A DNA stretch of 64,000 nt from Pachypanchax playfairii (lineage: Eukaryota; Chordata; Actinopteri; Cyprinodontiformes; Aplocheilidae). The stretch is taken from assembly GCA_006937955.1 (NCBI GenBank), contig SSNP01000041.1, positions 2,905,735 through 2,969,734 of the forward strand, read 5' to 3'. The notes under the pieces were generated by a model, which saw nothing but the letters and a program-made list of their open reading frames with translations, did no database searches and had not been told where the DNA came from. Shown here piece after piece: positions 32,801 through 46,604 of the stretch; position 1 is the stretch's first letter, and every line of letters starts with the position of its first letter. Position numbers and translations under genes: made by a program.

Positions 32801-34107
32801 ATTATTTCAGCGTGAACCTATTTTTCTTTACAGATCTTTCTAACCCATTTTTATCCCCCTTTATAATGTTGTGAGCACAAATGTGCGTTTGTCACCATGT
32901 GTATTAGGTTGAATTAGAGTGTATAATGGCTGCATTTAGGGTTAAGGATTTTGCAGTTAACCAGCTTCATAAGGTCAGTGATGAAGGTAATTGAGGGCCA
33001 CTTTAATCCACTCAGGAGGCATGACAAAACCATTTACTCACATTGTCTCACAGAAAAGGTACAGTTGGATTCACATGAAAGGAGAAAATACATGGAAAGG
33101 TACAGAGAATGAGACAGCAGGGACTGGGGTGGTCTTTCTCTCACAATCGTATTTAAAACACGTGAGAAGGAAACAGAAGAGAAAAAGATGTAAATGTAAT
33201 AAAGCTTGAAGCCAAACATATTGATTCAAGATAAAATGCACAATAATAAAGGAGCAAAGCTTTGAAGGTTTGCTCAGTAAGAGGTTTGAGTTCAGATGTT
33301 TTTTTTATTTCAACAGGCTGGTTGAAGTCTGAGGTCAAGAAAAGTCCTGCAGGCGGGTTCATTCACGCTAAAGTAATGATGAAGCCCAGCAGCAAGCAGC
33401 AGAGCTGGCAGATGTAAAAATATATAACGGGGGTGTGTATCATGGCATCTCAGTTGCTAGCTGGGTTTATCTACTATCAGATATGTTTAATAATAAGAAT
33501 ATGAGGAAGGGTCACATGGGGAGTGGGTGTGAGAGACAGGACAGCCACTAAGACATGCATTAAGCTCCCTGCTGTCACTGTCACAGATATGTCTTCAGAC
33601 AGCCCTCTCCACTGGATTCCATGTCATTCCTCTTTGAACAGCTAAATTGACAAGTTGTGCATAATTGAGGCCAGTTTTACGAGAAGAAGAATGAAGAGAC
33701 ATATTTTTTATGACTGAAAGAAGGAAGGCTATAAGGAAGAGGAATATAGGGATGGGGGGGAGGGCAGCCTCGTTCCTGGTCCAGAGGGGGCGAGGTAGGA
33801 TCAAGATAGTTAAGTTCCCAGCTGAAATTAAAATTTTCTCACCACATGACACAGAAAGTCTCCTGTACCATCACTGCCATTGCTAACGTGCAGCCAGCGC
33901 TCTGGTGATTATAAGTGAATGAAGCTATGTATTCTACATGGATAATGAATTTATTCTCTAAGGTTAGAGATGTTGAAAATATGGGACAATGACAGGAAAG
34001 ATTTATTTTTTCAATCTGATAAAGAAAAGAATAAAAACTCTCAAGGTGCCCGTATCATTAAATGTCACTCACACGTTTGTCATGATGCATATGCAACATA
34101 TTCTGGG
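32801..34107. other. Non-coding DNA, nothing recognised
   Basis: No domain-bearing frames. G-rich patch GGGGGGGAGGG near 33752-33762. Confidence 0.5.
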
Positions 34108-34260
<153 letters not shown>

Positions 34261-34587
34261 GCACATTTCCTTTCCGGATTTATTTTTTATGGTTTGTATA
34301 ACCTGCATCGCTGAGTCATGAGTGTTCAGGATCCTGTTATTCCATTTCTCTCTTTCCCATAACTATGACTTATTGTTAGCTTTATGCTAACAACAACAAT
34401 AGTTATATCCATGAACTATATACAGTACTTGGTTGGAGGAACCTGCGAGGACTTGAACAACTTATTGCTCTTTAACTTAATGGTAATTTATCACTGAATA
34501 TCAGTGATAGTTATAAACATACTCAGAAAGCCCTGAAGGGCCTTTTCAAGATTTCATGGTATATACACATTTTATTTATTTACTTTT

Positions 34588-35854
34588 TTTTTTTTCTTTC
34601 ACTTTGCTACAATTTTCACAACCTTGTTGTCATTTTTCACAACTCTAGACACAAAACTCACAACCAATGATCAATATGCACATTTTTTTCAAAACTCTAA
34701 CCCTTTTTTTACAGTTGCTTGGATACAACACACATAAAAATTAGATCATGTGTTCATTCAACAACAATCACCTGTTCAATTTGATACAACTTAACATCAA
34801 AGTACTACTGTTTCAAAATGCAATTCACACGTTACATTTCAAATGAGTGTTTATTCATTTGCTTTCAATTATCTAATTATCGATTGATACAGCTGCTCAA
34901 AATGATAAATAACTGTTGCAAAATTCTCAATGTTGTATGGATACAGACAAACAACCCAACCATAGGTGACATTTGTAATTTGACGTCCAATTCTGCCAAC
35001 TTGTTACTGATGATTGGGTGCACATTGTAGAATGAGTATATAATGAGTTGATATGAATGTAATTATAAGAGCATGGTGACATGAAGCCAGCAGGTGATCC
35101 AGGTTACAACGGAGATCCAGCAGTGGTGGGACGAGGACAAGGAGGACGTGTTAGTCTTTTGTTTCTTACATTGCAAACAAGCTGAGGAACACAGATTATG
35201 ATGTTTAAAAGTGTTGTTTTTTCTATTTACATTTACTATAATTATTTTTTCTTTGATTCAGATAAATCTATCTTGTCATTGCACTGTGATGTTTTGCATC
35301 ACGTGTTTTGTTCTGCAAAACTTGTTTATTGATTCCACTGTGTATTTTCTTTACTACTGCAGTACTTTTCCAGAGATGTGTTGTACATGTAGTACCATAA
35401 AGGTGGTTTTGTTCTGCAAAGTAGAGTTGTAAGCTTGTATTTCTGTTTCAATTTTTTGTTTTTACTTTTGTGTTTCATTGTGCAGGAAACATTTTTCTAC
35501 TGTCATTGTTCATATGACAATAAAGACTTTGAATTTTTTAATATTGAAATCTGTATCATCTATTTTGTTGTACAATATTTAATGATTGTATGAACAATGA
35601 CTTAATGAAACTATGGCTTGCCTGTGTTTAGGTGATCAAGAGTTTTGTTTCAACGGTATTTCACAGTAAATTTGTTTTTTGGAACCAATATCTTTGCATG
35701 TGCAAGATGTCTTTAAAGATGTGAATGCATCATGCAATGTTTTGAACACTGGATAGCCTTCTGTTACAAGTGAAGACCGTTTTGAGTTTTGTATATAGAG
35801 TTGTGAAAAATGACATCAAGGTTGTTAAAATTGTTGCAAAGTGATTGAAAAAAA
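34588..35854 (+). mobile_element. Non-autonomous Tc1/mariner-type element with long terminal inverted repeats
   Basis: The left arm (about 34588-34650: CACTTTGCTACAATTTTCAC, then AACCTTGTTGTCATTTTTCA, then CAACTCTA) is the near-complement of the right arm (about 35795-35854), making inverted repeats of about 58 bp. Near 35090-35150 a short plus-strand coding-like remnant reads GDPGYNGDPAVVGRGQGGR, like the start of a transposase I recall from this fish family. A polyadenylation signal AATAAA lies at 35519-35524. The transposase body is missing. Confidence 0.65.
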
Positions 35855-36415
35855 CTCTATATACTGGCATTTAACTGTTTTTGTTCAAAGGCCTCAAAAC
35901 TTGTCAGAATGAAGATCTAACAGCTTATAATGTAAATGTTAAACATTCACATTATTTATTTTTCTTTATTTTTAGAAAGTTATTTAAAAGACATTGCATC
36001 TTGATTAGGTTGAAGGAAATGTCTGATGCCTTCACAGTATTTGTCTCGTATGATATTACATGATATTTCTATCATATAGTTTTTTATTGCTTGGTTGATT
36101 TAACTATATAGTTAAATACCCTCAGTGCAGTTCAGATACTGAAATTTTTTTTACATTTATTATATGATTATCTTTGAATCTGCATTGCTTTTACTTAATT
36201 TTATTACTTCATCTCATTAACTAACTGATGCTGACCCACGAAAAATAAAAAAATTGTTATAATGATTATATGATACAACAAATTACAAAATTATGACAAT
36301 TGTAAAGGTAAAAAATTGACAATGTAAAAATGGGTTAAATATTTCTAAAGCAGTAAGTTGAGTTGCTATTAATTTGTCAGTATTGCATGTTTTAGAGAAT
36401 CAAATAAACCGTTTC
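35855..36415. other. Non-coding DNA, nothing recognised
   Basis: Strongly AT-rich with no recognisable feature. Confidence 0.5.
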
Positions 36416-36595
36416 ACACTAAAAAAAAATGACTCATGAGATGAACTCTATTTGATAGTTTTCCACCCCAAAATACTGTATATACTTTATAAATGTTATA
36501 AACACAATTTGAGTGCAGCCAAAATATTTTTTTTGTTGTGGAAAAACTGCCATTAAATAAACTGAGTTCATCTATTGGGTCATTTTTTTGAGTGT
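36416..36595. mobile_element. 180-bp MITE with inverted repeats of about 31 bp
   Basis: Starts ACACTAAAAAAAAATGACTC and ends TTTTTTTGAGTGT. The terminal 31 bases match as inverted repeats with a few mismatches (both arms contain GATGAACT and ATGACYC). It has a truncated relative at 10108-10210. No unambiguous target duplication was seen. Confidence 0.7.
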
Positions 36596-37174
36596 ATGCT
36601 TGATGGTAACTGCAGTGAACGTCTACTCTAAAGCTGCTTTATGGTATTTTGGGTTCATTTGTACATAAGCCCATATATTTTACTCACGTGTCGTGTTTTC
36701 CTGCCTTCTAATAGTGTATGTTGATTTTTATACTTTTTTACAGATAACGTGATATAATGATCTGGTTTGTCAAATACATGTGTCACGGTCAAAATACATG
36801 TTGTCAACTCACGTAGACATAAAACCTTTATTTGAAAATTATATAGTTAAGAAAAGAGCAAATGAAGTAATTTTTTGCCTAAAGAAAAATAAAAATACTT
36901 CAGCAAATGAATCTTGAGAAAGGATGTATTTAATAATGCATAAAGGGGTCTAATTAAAAAAAAACTGTGTTATTCAGTAAAATGTTTAATTTGACAAAAC
37001 AAATTAACCATTTACAAAAAAAGAGTAACTTAAAACTCATGGAATCCAATGAAAATATAAAAGATACAACAAATCAAAATATACACTTTGAAAATTGGAT
37101 CATTTCTGGTGATAACTTTTTTAGATATGTTGTTATGATTGTTTTGTTTTATTTTTGTTAGCATTTCTTCACAG
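36596..37174. other. Non-coding DNA, nothing recognised
   Basis: AT-rich. Ends in a pyrimidine-rich stretch that serves as the splice-acceptor context of the exon candidate at 37175. Confidence 0.5.
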
Positions 37175-37291
37175 TGTGTCAGAGACAAAAGTGAAATAGA
37201 GCAAAGTGTCAACAAAGCATTTTTAGATAAAAAAGAGTTGAGGATTAATCTGATACTACAGAAAATAATGTCAACATTTGCAGCACGACAG
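37175..37291 (+). CDS. Candidate isolated internal exon (39 codons)
   Basis: A 117-bp open block bounded by an acceptor-like TTTCTTCACAG (ending 37174) and a donor-like CAG/GTAAAT (37292-37297). Both boundaries fall in phase 0 of the one open frame. The translation begins CVRDKSEIEQSVNKAF and ends MSTFAARQ, hydrophilic and helix-prone. I do not recognise the family. Against it: A/T-rich exon, no neighbouring exon found, and such splice pairs arise by chance in AT-rich DNA. It might be a lone exon of a gene extending outside the window. Confidence 0.22.
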
Positions 37292-37780
37292 GTAAATGTC
37301 TTGTCAGATAATGCAAATGGGCTCTCAGTGAAACACAGTGGAATGTAAGAAACTTTTAAAAATTAAGTTATAATAACATTTAAATTGAAAAGTCCAGTCC
37401 ATTCCCTCCGGTGTGGCCAATTTAACTCTCTCTTCTCTGCATCATCGCTGCACCATCTATCACATGTAGATCAAACCCACAACGAATGTGTCTCATTTTA
37501 ATCTCTTATTATTACCCAGGGATAGCACAAAACCCTCACCCCCCCCACTCGACACACATATACACACATGCACAAATGGAGACCTAATGACAGTGAGTGA
37601 AATAATCACACCGTTTGCTTGGACATGAAGTTGACCCCCCGCCCTCAGACACACACACATTTCCATTAGCATCCACAAGTAGACACAAGCAGCAGGTCCC
37701 TCTTCTCTGGCCCATATGACCAGCCCTCAATGAATACAAAGGATTATGGGGATTAGGCATTTGGTCGGGTATTGTTCTGG
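37292..37780. other. Non-coding DNA, nothing recognised
   Basis: Contains C-rich and CA-rich patches (37535-37570, 37635-37670) but no structured feature. Confidence 0.5.
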
Positions 37781-38240
37781 CCTGTTAAATGAGGTTTGGC
37801 CTGTGGCAGCCGGCACTGGGGCTGGGTCCTGTGTGAAGCTGAAGCGGAGGCAGTGGCCGCCCCTCGGAGGAAGAGTTATAATTACCTCTTCCTGAGAGAG
37901 ATGACAGCTTTGGCCTCTGCTTTCCCGAATCTTGGACATTAGCAACTGAATAGAGAGCTTTCATACTGTATATCATTTTAATCTTTCATGCTCAGATCCA
38001 GCAGATGGCTTATTACCGGCCTGGGTGACGAGGCAGCAAGGGAGACAAATGGCCCATGTCTCTTTTAAGAAAGGATGCCAGGGAAATGGCATTCATATAG
38101 GGCAAGAGCAGAGGATAATTGTATATCTGGCTGTTTTGGAGGTGCAGCACTGCTCACATGCTGCCAGCCTATAAATCATAAAACTATTAATCTTGGACAA
38201 ATCCCACTTGGAAGGCTTCACGGGGGGTTGTGTGTTTAGA
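37781..38240. promoter_or_regulatory. Candidate conserved non-coding element
   Basis: Balanced composition, no repeats, with motifs such as CCTATAAATCATAAA (a CDX/HOX-like core TTTATGATTTATAGG on the other strand), CAGCAGATGGC (E-box) and TTATAATTACCTC. It resembles a vertebrate developmental enhancer. Not tested by alignment. Confidence 0.25.
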
Positions 38241-41200
38241 AAAATGAGATTCATTCAAAATATGAAGAATTCCAGTCTGACATGCATGTTCAGTCATCTG
38301 ACATTCCCATGCAGCTGAGAGAATTTTCAATTGTTTGCATATTTAACTTTCTTCTGTAATATGGAGGAGTTCTAAAATTCAAGGTATTCAGGAACCGTTA
38401 ATTAAAAGAGTGTGTATTTACCTCGTTATTCACTCCATTTATAAATAAATTGTTTTTTAAGCCACATCATGCTTTTTGTTTAGTTTTTCATTCATCCAGA
38501 TGTGACCATTCACTTATTTATCTTCCTTTAGTTACTAGACTTAATACATTTTAAGTGTGGATTTCTGCAGGGAGGCTGCACTGCAGGGCATAACTTTTTA
38601 TAAGATCACTAGTATAAGTCTGAAGTATAAATCATCTGATAGTGGCCCGAGAGTACGTACAGAATCCAAAAAGTAATAAGTGTCCTGCACAGCCAAGTTT
38701 TCCAAATATTTAAAGAGGTGTGTGAGAGAAGATGTTGAACATCTGACTTTTATTACATTTCAATATATTTTGCATTTAAGCAGCAGACTACATCTCGCTC
38801 AGTGTAATCCATCCTTCTCTTTCAATGCCTCTCCAGTCTACTGTCCCCTTATTGATAATGTCCATCCAAAAAGAAACAATACTGTTTCATCTCCAGCCCT
38901 GACAATGATGAATGAGCCTGATGGAAAACACTTTTCAGGTGTTGTCATTATGAAACTCTTTTTAATTTTTTTTGTCTTTCCTTCCAGAGACACCATATGA
39001 AAGAAATACAAAGACAGGGCCCGTAGTGTAATACTCTAATGTCTCTCAAGCCTTTTATTGGCATCTGTGGAGCCTTGGCTGCTGGATTGTCTCCTTTTCA
39101 ATTACCTGATCTTTTCAACTCAGTTGGAAATGAAAAATGTGCAGCACAGTAGAAGCTCTAGACCCCCAAAAAAAGGAAAAAAATAAAAGCTATATCTTCC
39201 CTGGACTCTCTCTTTCACTCTCTCCTTCTCCCATCATCTTTCAAACATTACACCGAATCACTGTGTTTACACATTCTGCTCAAACTCTTGAATGCAATCA
39301 GAAAAAAAAAACTGTCAAATGCCACACCAATTTAAATAAAAAGCACAAATCACATATATTCTTAATTTATGAGTACTTTTGGTTTTGTTCATTTGCTGTG
39401 ACTCCTTCTAGTCTGGGCATGAGTTGAGGGACCTCCAGATTCTGACTTCACTCTTCAGTCCAGCTGTATTGCTGGAGATATTTTCCAGGTCTGTATTTAT
39501 CAAGACAAGCTGTTCTAATACTACTCTGTGACACAGAGCTATGAAAAAAAAGACAAGCTGGTCATTAGATATTTGCCAAGTGAGACATGTTACGGCTTGA
39601 AGAGAGACCAAATAAGAAGTGCTGATGTAAAATCATACTTGAAATCACTTTATCACGGGATTTAAAACCAATAAAACCAGATCACACACAACTAACTGAA
39701 TTGGTTAGTAGTTTTAAAAATGTTTTCTAAGGTGAAGTATGCGATAAATAAAGTATCTGAATCAATACCACAGCATAAAAAGAGATCAGCAAACATCTAG
39801 CATGAGATAAAAAAGCTAAAGGTTTGTGAAAATAAACGTCTCTTTTTTCAAGACATGCTCTCTTTCTTTCTGAAGCCGTAAACTACAAAAATCGCAGCCT
39901 TTTTGTGAAAGATGTACAACACCGTGCAGGAAAAGAGCGCCGTTTACACCTCTGCAATCCACCACCAAAGCAGCTGCATGCTGATTAGGGCCAAATAAAG
40001 TGAGCAGCGTCTTTTGATTTTGAACAGAAAAACAAAACTGCAAGACTAGGAGCTGTGCATCCTGTCATGTCAGTGTTCCCTTTAGAAACAGCAAAAGATT
40101 ACAGTTTTCAAAGTCGCATACAACCTTCGACTGTATTGTCTTTCAACTGCGGTTGGCGTTTAAAACCTCACGGCTCCTTTCAATTGAGGCAAAGTGAATT
40201 TACTACGCAGGGAGCGAGAAGGCAGATGTGAGAGGAAAGCTGCTTGGCCTACTCTCTATGGAACTGCCAGTTTGATGAGAAAAATATTTAAATATATACC
40301 AGTTCACTTGCAACAAATAGCAACTTCTGATAAATATGGTACAATCATTATTTTGTTTATGAATTTCTAATGACTGTACTCCAGTAGCCTTGTTGTATCA
40401 CACAAAAAACGCGAGTTCCACTTTAAACAAAACAAAACAGGAATACTAAATCACTCGATTTTGCATATTGATAACTGCTTTTTGTTTGTTTGTTTATTTG
40501 TTTGGTTTGTTTTGTAGCTTTTGTTTTTCGTTCTGATTCCCTGCCTTCGTATGCTCAAGTTAATCCAATTCCAAACATGTCCATTTATTTTTACAAACGA
40601 CCATCCCTTGTGACTAAGTATAAGTACTCAGTTGCAGCACATGATATTTCACCCTTAGACAATAAAGAGACACATGCTGTTTCCTCACAGTGGACCAAAA
40701 GGTTTTTGCCTGTATCCAGTGACTTTTCTTTGGGAGAGATTTGGCTGACAAATCAACCAGTGCATGAGCTAGTTATTCAGATCACAGTATGTGAAGGTTG
40801 CCTACTACAGTGCAGCTTTGAGAAGATCTGAAGGACACAGAAACATGGAGTTGGCTGTCATCCTTGCTGGGCAAAGCACAAAACTGATTTTTTTTAATCT
40901 CCTGTGTGCAAAATTGTTAAAAAGCTGCAACAACAGGAGCTGTAGGATGTCTCTGGTGATTCTGTGATGACTCTGAAACAGAGCAGGACCATGGAAGCAC
41001 AGCAGATGGAAATGGACAGAAGAAGAGAGCTGGGTGCAACTCATTAACACCCTCCCAGAGGTGTGGGTCCCACCGACCTTGCTGTGACTGTGATGTCAGA
41101 AAGCGATTCCTATTTGCGACTGAAACTGCACAGGGACTGAAAGAAACAGCTGGTGCAGAGTTCAAGTCTATGACCCCTCTAATCATTAGGCCGCAGAGGT

Positions 41201-43563
41201 GCTCCATTACAGTCAAATGGAAAGAATACAGCCCCAAAGCCAATTCTAACAGCATGTTGCCTCACACAAGCCCCTAATCAAACAAACACACCTTGCTCTT
41301 ATCTGCTGTCACAAGTCTGCCAATCAAAGTCTGGTCTGAAGGCACAATCAAAAGCTGAGGTTAAAGCATGTGTCACAGTGGAAACCATGTCAGGGATTTT
41401 CTTAACTGGACCATAGTCAATAGGGATCAAAAACAAAGAAAACACATTATCTATATGATGAAATACATCTTTTAAAGAAACATTGTGCTCAATTTGTTTT
41501 CAAAAGCACAGTGATGTTGGTGGGTGGTTGTGTTAGCGTATATGTGTCCATTAAGTTTGCACAGGGTTCAATGCATGAGATAGAAAGCATGGAGCAGGTG
41601 TTGTAGTAATTGTCCTCAGATCACCTGACAACTGTTGCTCTCAGAGCACTACAGCCCATGAAATGNAAGACTGTGTGTCCTCTTTCAGTATTTCAGTCAT
41701 CACTGGTCTGCTTTGTCTCACTGCCTCTACAGCTGACAGTTGTCACTGTAGCATAATAACACAGTGCCTGGCACAGTCCTCCTCGCAGGTGAGAAGAGAT
41801 CAGGGCCAGGACATATTTGAAGACCTACAGTAAGAGCCAAATTCTCCATTATTCTGAGCACTTTGCCTCCACCCATGGCCCTGCTTCACACACTGACAGC
41901 ACTAAATGCTGCTGAAGTAACTGCAAATGACTGAATAGTGCCAACTGTCCCATTTGATGTGTGCCCTGGTTGAGACCTCTCACTCAGCTCCCCTGAGGTC
42001 AAGGGGTTGACTGACACAGACAGAAACATGAAAGCCACTGCCAGAGTGCGGCCAGGTGACGAAGAGATGATACCGATGAGGTCGTCAGTCAGAGGAGAGG
42101 AGATGGATTATAAGGTCTGGGCCAAAGCGAGGTGAGAGGGATTGATTGGATACATCACCAGGCAACTATTTTAGGTTTTAATCAACATTGTAAATGCATA
42201 CACACACAGGCACAGAGATGAAACCAGATACGTACATGGACAAGGCACGAGAGCTGCAGCAGAGGATGAAGATTTGCTTTCAGGAAGGGTTAGCTTTGGT
42301 TCAGGATGTCTCAACACAATAAATCATATCAAATATTAGTGCAAAAATAATAAATATAAGCCATGAAACAAGTCTTTGAAATAAAAAAAAAAAGAATTTC
42401 ATGCTCCACATATCAGCTGAAACTTGTCTTTAATTTCTAAAAGACTCATATTCTTTGCGGTTTCTGAGAACCTTTGATTAAATGTTGGTGAGATTTCAGT
42501 GCAGCCATGAAGTCATAGTTCAAACTGTGATTTAAAAATAATTGTACACTAAATTGAATCATTCTCTGACCGAGGGGATTTAGCCTTATGTCACACAAAT
42601 TCCATCAAAAAGTTATTGAACGATGAATATCAAACTCTGCCTGTGATTGTTCCTTTCTTTTGCTGCTTTGCACAACTTTCTTTTATTGCACTGAGTTGCA
42701 CACAGAGAAAAAGAACTGGATTTGTTCATTATGAGTGAATTGTGAGACCAGTTGTTTTAAATGAACTTCAAGGGACGTCCACAAAAAAACATCTTAATTT
42801 GGCAGTATTTAAATAACCACATTGCCTGATCAGAGGAACTAAGCTGATGTTGAGTTCAGTTGAAGGTTTTTTAGCCAGTTAGTAATTGACAGTTTAGCAA
42901 GTCAGACAGTTTGGAAAAATCAGAGTCTTTAAAGAAGTTCAGCTGAATGTAATCTGCTTAAATATGGCAGGAGATCTTCTGTTCAATGAGGTGTAGGAGA
43001 ACCAAGGGTTGCTGCTTGGTCCTTATATTTTTTAATGTGCTAAATGTGGGAGTGGGGGAGGAGGGGGGTTGCTGGCATTGTTAGAGCTGGGTGGGGGTTA
43101 TTATTGACAGGCAGGAGACAGTGAATGGCGATGGGTGGTTTAACCACATGGTTATCCCGGTGGAGTTTATAACAAAAATCGGACATCTTCATGACTTTGA
43201 TCCATCACTCATGCAGAGCTGTGCTGCGACGGGAGAGATCAGCTGATCAGAAGTCAGCTGGTGCCTCGGCTCTGGTTGAGAAACGTGTCAGTCAAACAAA
43301 ACAAACAAAATAAGTCAAGGGGACTCTTCATTGATTTGATGATGAACCCTGCCTCTGATTAATGTAAAAGTTCATGCAGCTCCATCAAACCAATGTTAAG
43401 TACACCAACAACACGCATTGCAAATTTTCATCTGGTACGCCTTTTAAATTTTGAATTTTATGTGCACCCCTGAAAATAAGATTGGACTCAAAACAAAGCC
43501 CTTGGATACCCCACATATTATTTAATTTATGCTGAAACTTCTGTTTGAAAGGCATGATTTGAA
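38241..43563. other. Non-coding DNA; one ambiguous base; no gene recognised
   Basis: Mostly unique-looking non-coding sequence. Stretches at 39860-40060 and 40900-41340 are balanced in composition and may be conserved non-coding sequence. A single N lies at 41666. The 113-codon (40490-40831) and 112-codon (40917-41255) frames lack domains and splice support. Confidence 0.45.
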
Positions 43564-43720
43564 CCATCCATCCATCCATCCATCCATCCATCCATCCATC
43601 TTCCAAACCTGCTTTTTCCTTTTCAGGGTCACAGGGAGCTGGTGCCTGTCTCCCACAGTCATAGGGCGAGAGGCGGGGTTACACCTGATTATGTTCCCTG
43701 TCCATCAAAGGGGATTCCCA
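43564..43720 (+). repeat. (CCAT)n array with attached dispersed-repeat tail
   Basis: Nine CCAT units (43564-43600) are followed by GGGTCACAGGGAGCTGGTGC and CATAGGGCGAGAGGCGGGGT, a decayed copy of a very common fish repeat in which CATC units precede 'CAGGGTCGCGGGGAGCTGGAGCC...GGGCGAGAGGC'. Confidence 0.75.
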
Positions 43721-46604
43721 CCAAATCTCCAAAAAGTCCATTAATTAAGACGGCGTGATCCCCAGTATCAAAAGCTGCAGAAGGGTCTAACAAGACAGTA
43801 AACTCCTGCACATATCATGATGTCAAGCTGAATGAGTTCTATGAGTATGAGAATTTAATATAATCAGGAATATGTGCAGTTAAACAGATAGAAGCCTGTA
43901 GTTCTACCACAGAGTTGCATCTACACAAACATACACACATTATTACCAGCAGTCTGAAGCATTAGGAGGCAGACTGGACACATAATAGAGTATATCTTTA
44001 TCAAAGCTGAGCCAGATTAACATAATTGTCAGTTTTTACCGTATCTTGTCTCTTTAACATCATTTTGGTTGTATTTTTAGATCCGCAGCCTACTTGAAAT
44101 TTAACAGAGTTAATTAAATAGACAGCAATGCTTTTCCATGCCAAATAAACTGATGTCTTCTCCTAGGAACTCTGTAAAGACTGTCAGACGAACCTAAACA
44201 ATCCCACAAACACACACACCTAAATGAAAACGCTGCTGCCAGGAGGAGAAGAAGAACGTGTTCTGATTGCTGCAGTTGTCACAGACTGACCCGTGAAGTT
44301 GTGAGGAACATTTAAAGAATGATTAGTGAAACAATAAAAAAGTTTTCCAGCCTGATTGATAAAGAGAGAGAGGGAAGTGAAAAGAATATTGAATGTGGTT
44401 TTCAGCTGAGTGCATTTTGGTGTGTGTGTGTTTCATAAATGCGTGTGTGTGAGACTGAGAAAGAGTCTGTAAGATAATGACCTGGATGATTGATAATCAA
44501 TAAGCCTATATCTCTTCTTGTCTTGTGTTTCTGTTCTGGGGTTGTGTTTTAATGTTACTCTTCTACTCACTGACCTCATTAAAAGATCTTGTTACCCTCA
44601 AACAGCTTTTTAATTTAGCCTAATGATTTTTTGCATAATAGATCAGATACTTGGTAAGCCCCAGGGATCTGCCCTCCTCTTCAAGGTGCCTTTATTGTGA
44701 GAGTATCTGAGGATTGGGATGTTGTTATCGTGCTATATGTGTTTTTGTTTGATGCTGGTTTGAATTTTATTAAATATCATTGTTGGTGGCTAACTGATTC
44801 TGTGAAATCGGAGAGCCTTTATTTCCTCATATTTCTTTTAAACAAGAACACATTTTCTCATTGACAAAGAGCACTTAATTATTAGTAGATAAAAAATATA
44901 TATCCAGATCAATCTACTTGTAAATGCATTTAGAAAGCGCTGCTTTAAAAATGACATATTTGGATTTTGGGTAGATTTAGAAAGATTTCCAAAAGATCTT
45001 TTTGAATTTTTGGTATTTAAGAGAAAATTTGTACTCAAAACATGATCAGGGTCAAATGTTGAGCTTTTTTCAATAAACTGAATCACTTCAAGCTAAAACA
45101 GCAAATTTTGTTCTGCAGCAATATACAGTTAATAAAATAAAAAGGCAGAAAGATTTTTCTCTTAACCATGTTACTGTTATGCTAGTGAAGACATGATCAG
45201 ATGATGTAACATGTAAACACTGGCCTCTTTTAGCTCGTATGTCAGGGTTTGTGGTACCATGGACTCATTTCTGCAGTAATACTTAATATTTATGTCCCAA
45301 TTATGAGTTGATGATAGAAGATCCAACATAGTTGTTAATAATGGAGAAAAGTGGAATTAATATTAAGACTTAGATATTTAAACAGACTGTCCTCTCACCT
45401 TAGGGATACTAGTTCAAACCCTGGAAGCTTCAGCATCTCACTAATAGGTCATACTCATTTTATTATTGTGTTAGCAAATCCTAAAGTTGAACTGATTATA
45501 TTCTGATTTCTTCCTGTTTGTTTTCCATTTTTCCTCTCTTTTCTCTTTTTACCTCATTTCAGCGTTACCTTACTTTTTCCTCCTTTTCTCTCCTTCTGCT
45601 CCTTTTCCTTGTTCTCTTTCCTTCAGATGAGTCCTGGTTGTTTCTCTACAACCCCACACAGTCAGATGCAGCAACTTAATGGGTCACACCTGAGTATAAC
45701 TAGTTTATACACTATTAAACACAGCACTTGTTAAACTCCAACAGCACTTACAGCGATTGTTTTGGTCAGTATCCTATTTATTCATAAATACATTAAACTG
45801 TAAGAAATCTTCCCAGTGTTTGATTCTGTTGTTGAAGTAATTTCTCTAGTGTTTTCTCCATGTGCAACCCATCCCTCTGTGTGAACTCCACTGGCTGTAA
45901 TCAGAAGTGGAAAATCTCCCGTCTTCACTTACCTGGCTGTTACTGTCCTGTGCCCATTTCTTTTGGAAGACACTCCCTCACTCTGTGCTCTTGAAGCTAA
46001 GTTGTCCCTATGCAGATTCCATCTTTGTCATCTCCCTCCTTCGGACGCACCTGCTACCTTTGGCTCAATTCTCCCCTGGTTGGCTCATCAGTTCCTTGGA
46101 GCTCCTTCACCCCCTTCCATTCATCTGCAAAGAAAGACTCAGTAAGCCTAATACCTTCGCCTAATACCATCACATATCCCAATATCAGTTAAACTGTTTT
46201 TCATTCACCTCTGCTCTGCCTCCAGATCTGCATATCCTCTGGTTCCAGTTCCTTCATTCTTATTTGTGTTCATAAGCATTTTACTCAGCTTTCACAGTTT
46301 TCTGCATTCAGTTATTTAGAGTCATTTTACCTCGTCACAATGACAAAAAAAGTGATGAAAAAAGTGAATGCAGATCAACTGTAACAGAAATGGCTATGGA
46401 CCACATTAAAATACATTAAAAATAAGTATTAATTCACTAAAAAGCCCAGATACTCCATGGAGCAACAATTAAAATATACAAACGAGACAAACAGAAAGTC
46501 ACACAATTGCCCAAACTGCATATGTGAGTAAAAGTTTTCGAACATCAAAGTCAAAACTAAACTGGTGATAGAATTGTTCTGTTTTTCTTTTTCATGCCTT
46601 TCAA
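43721..46604. other. Non-coding DNA, no gene recognised
   Basis: AT-rich. A C/T-rich stretch lies at 45515-45625. The overlapping frames at 45907-46192 (85, 60 and 60 codons) show no domains. Confidence 0.5.

Noticed and set aside
41666..41666. Ambiguous base N
   Set aside because: A single uncalled base in non-coding DNA; assembly detail, not biology.
45907..46192. Overlapping plus-strand frames of 85, 60 and 60 codons
   Set aside because: Three phases open over the same stretch reflect low stop density; no recognisable domain or splice structure.
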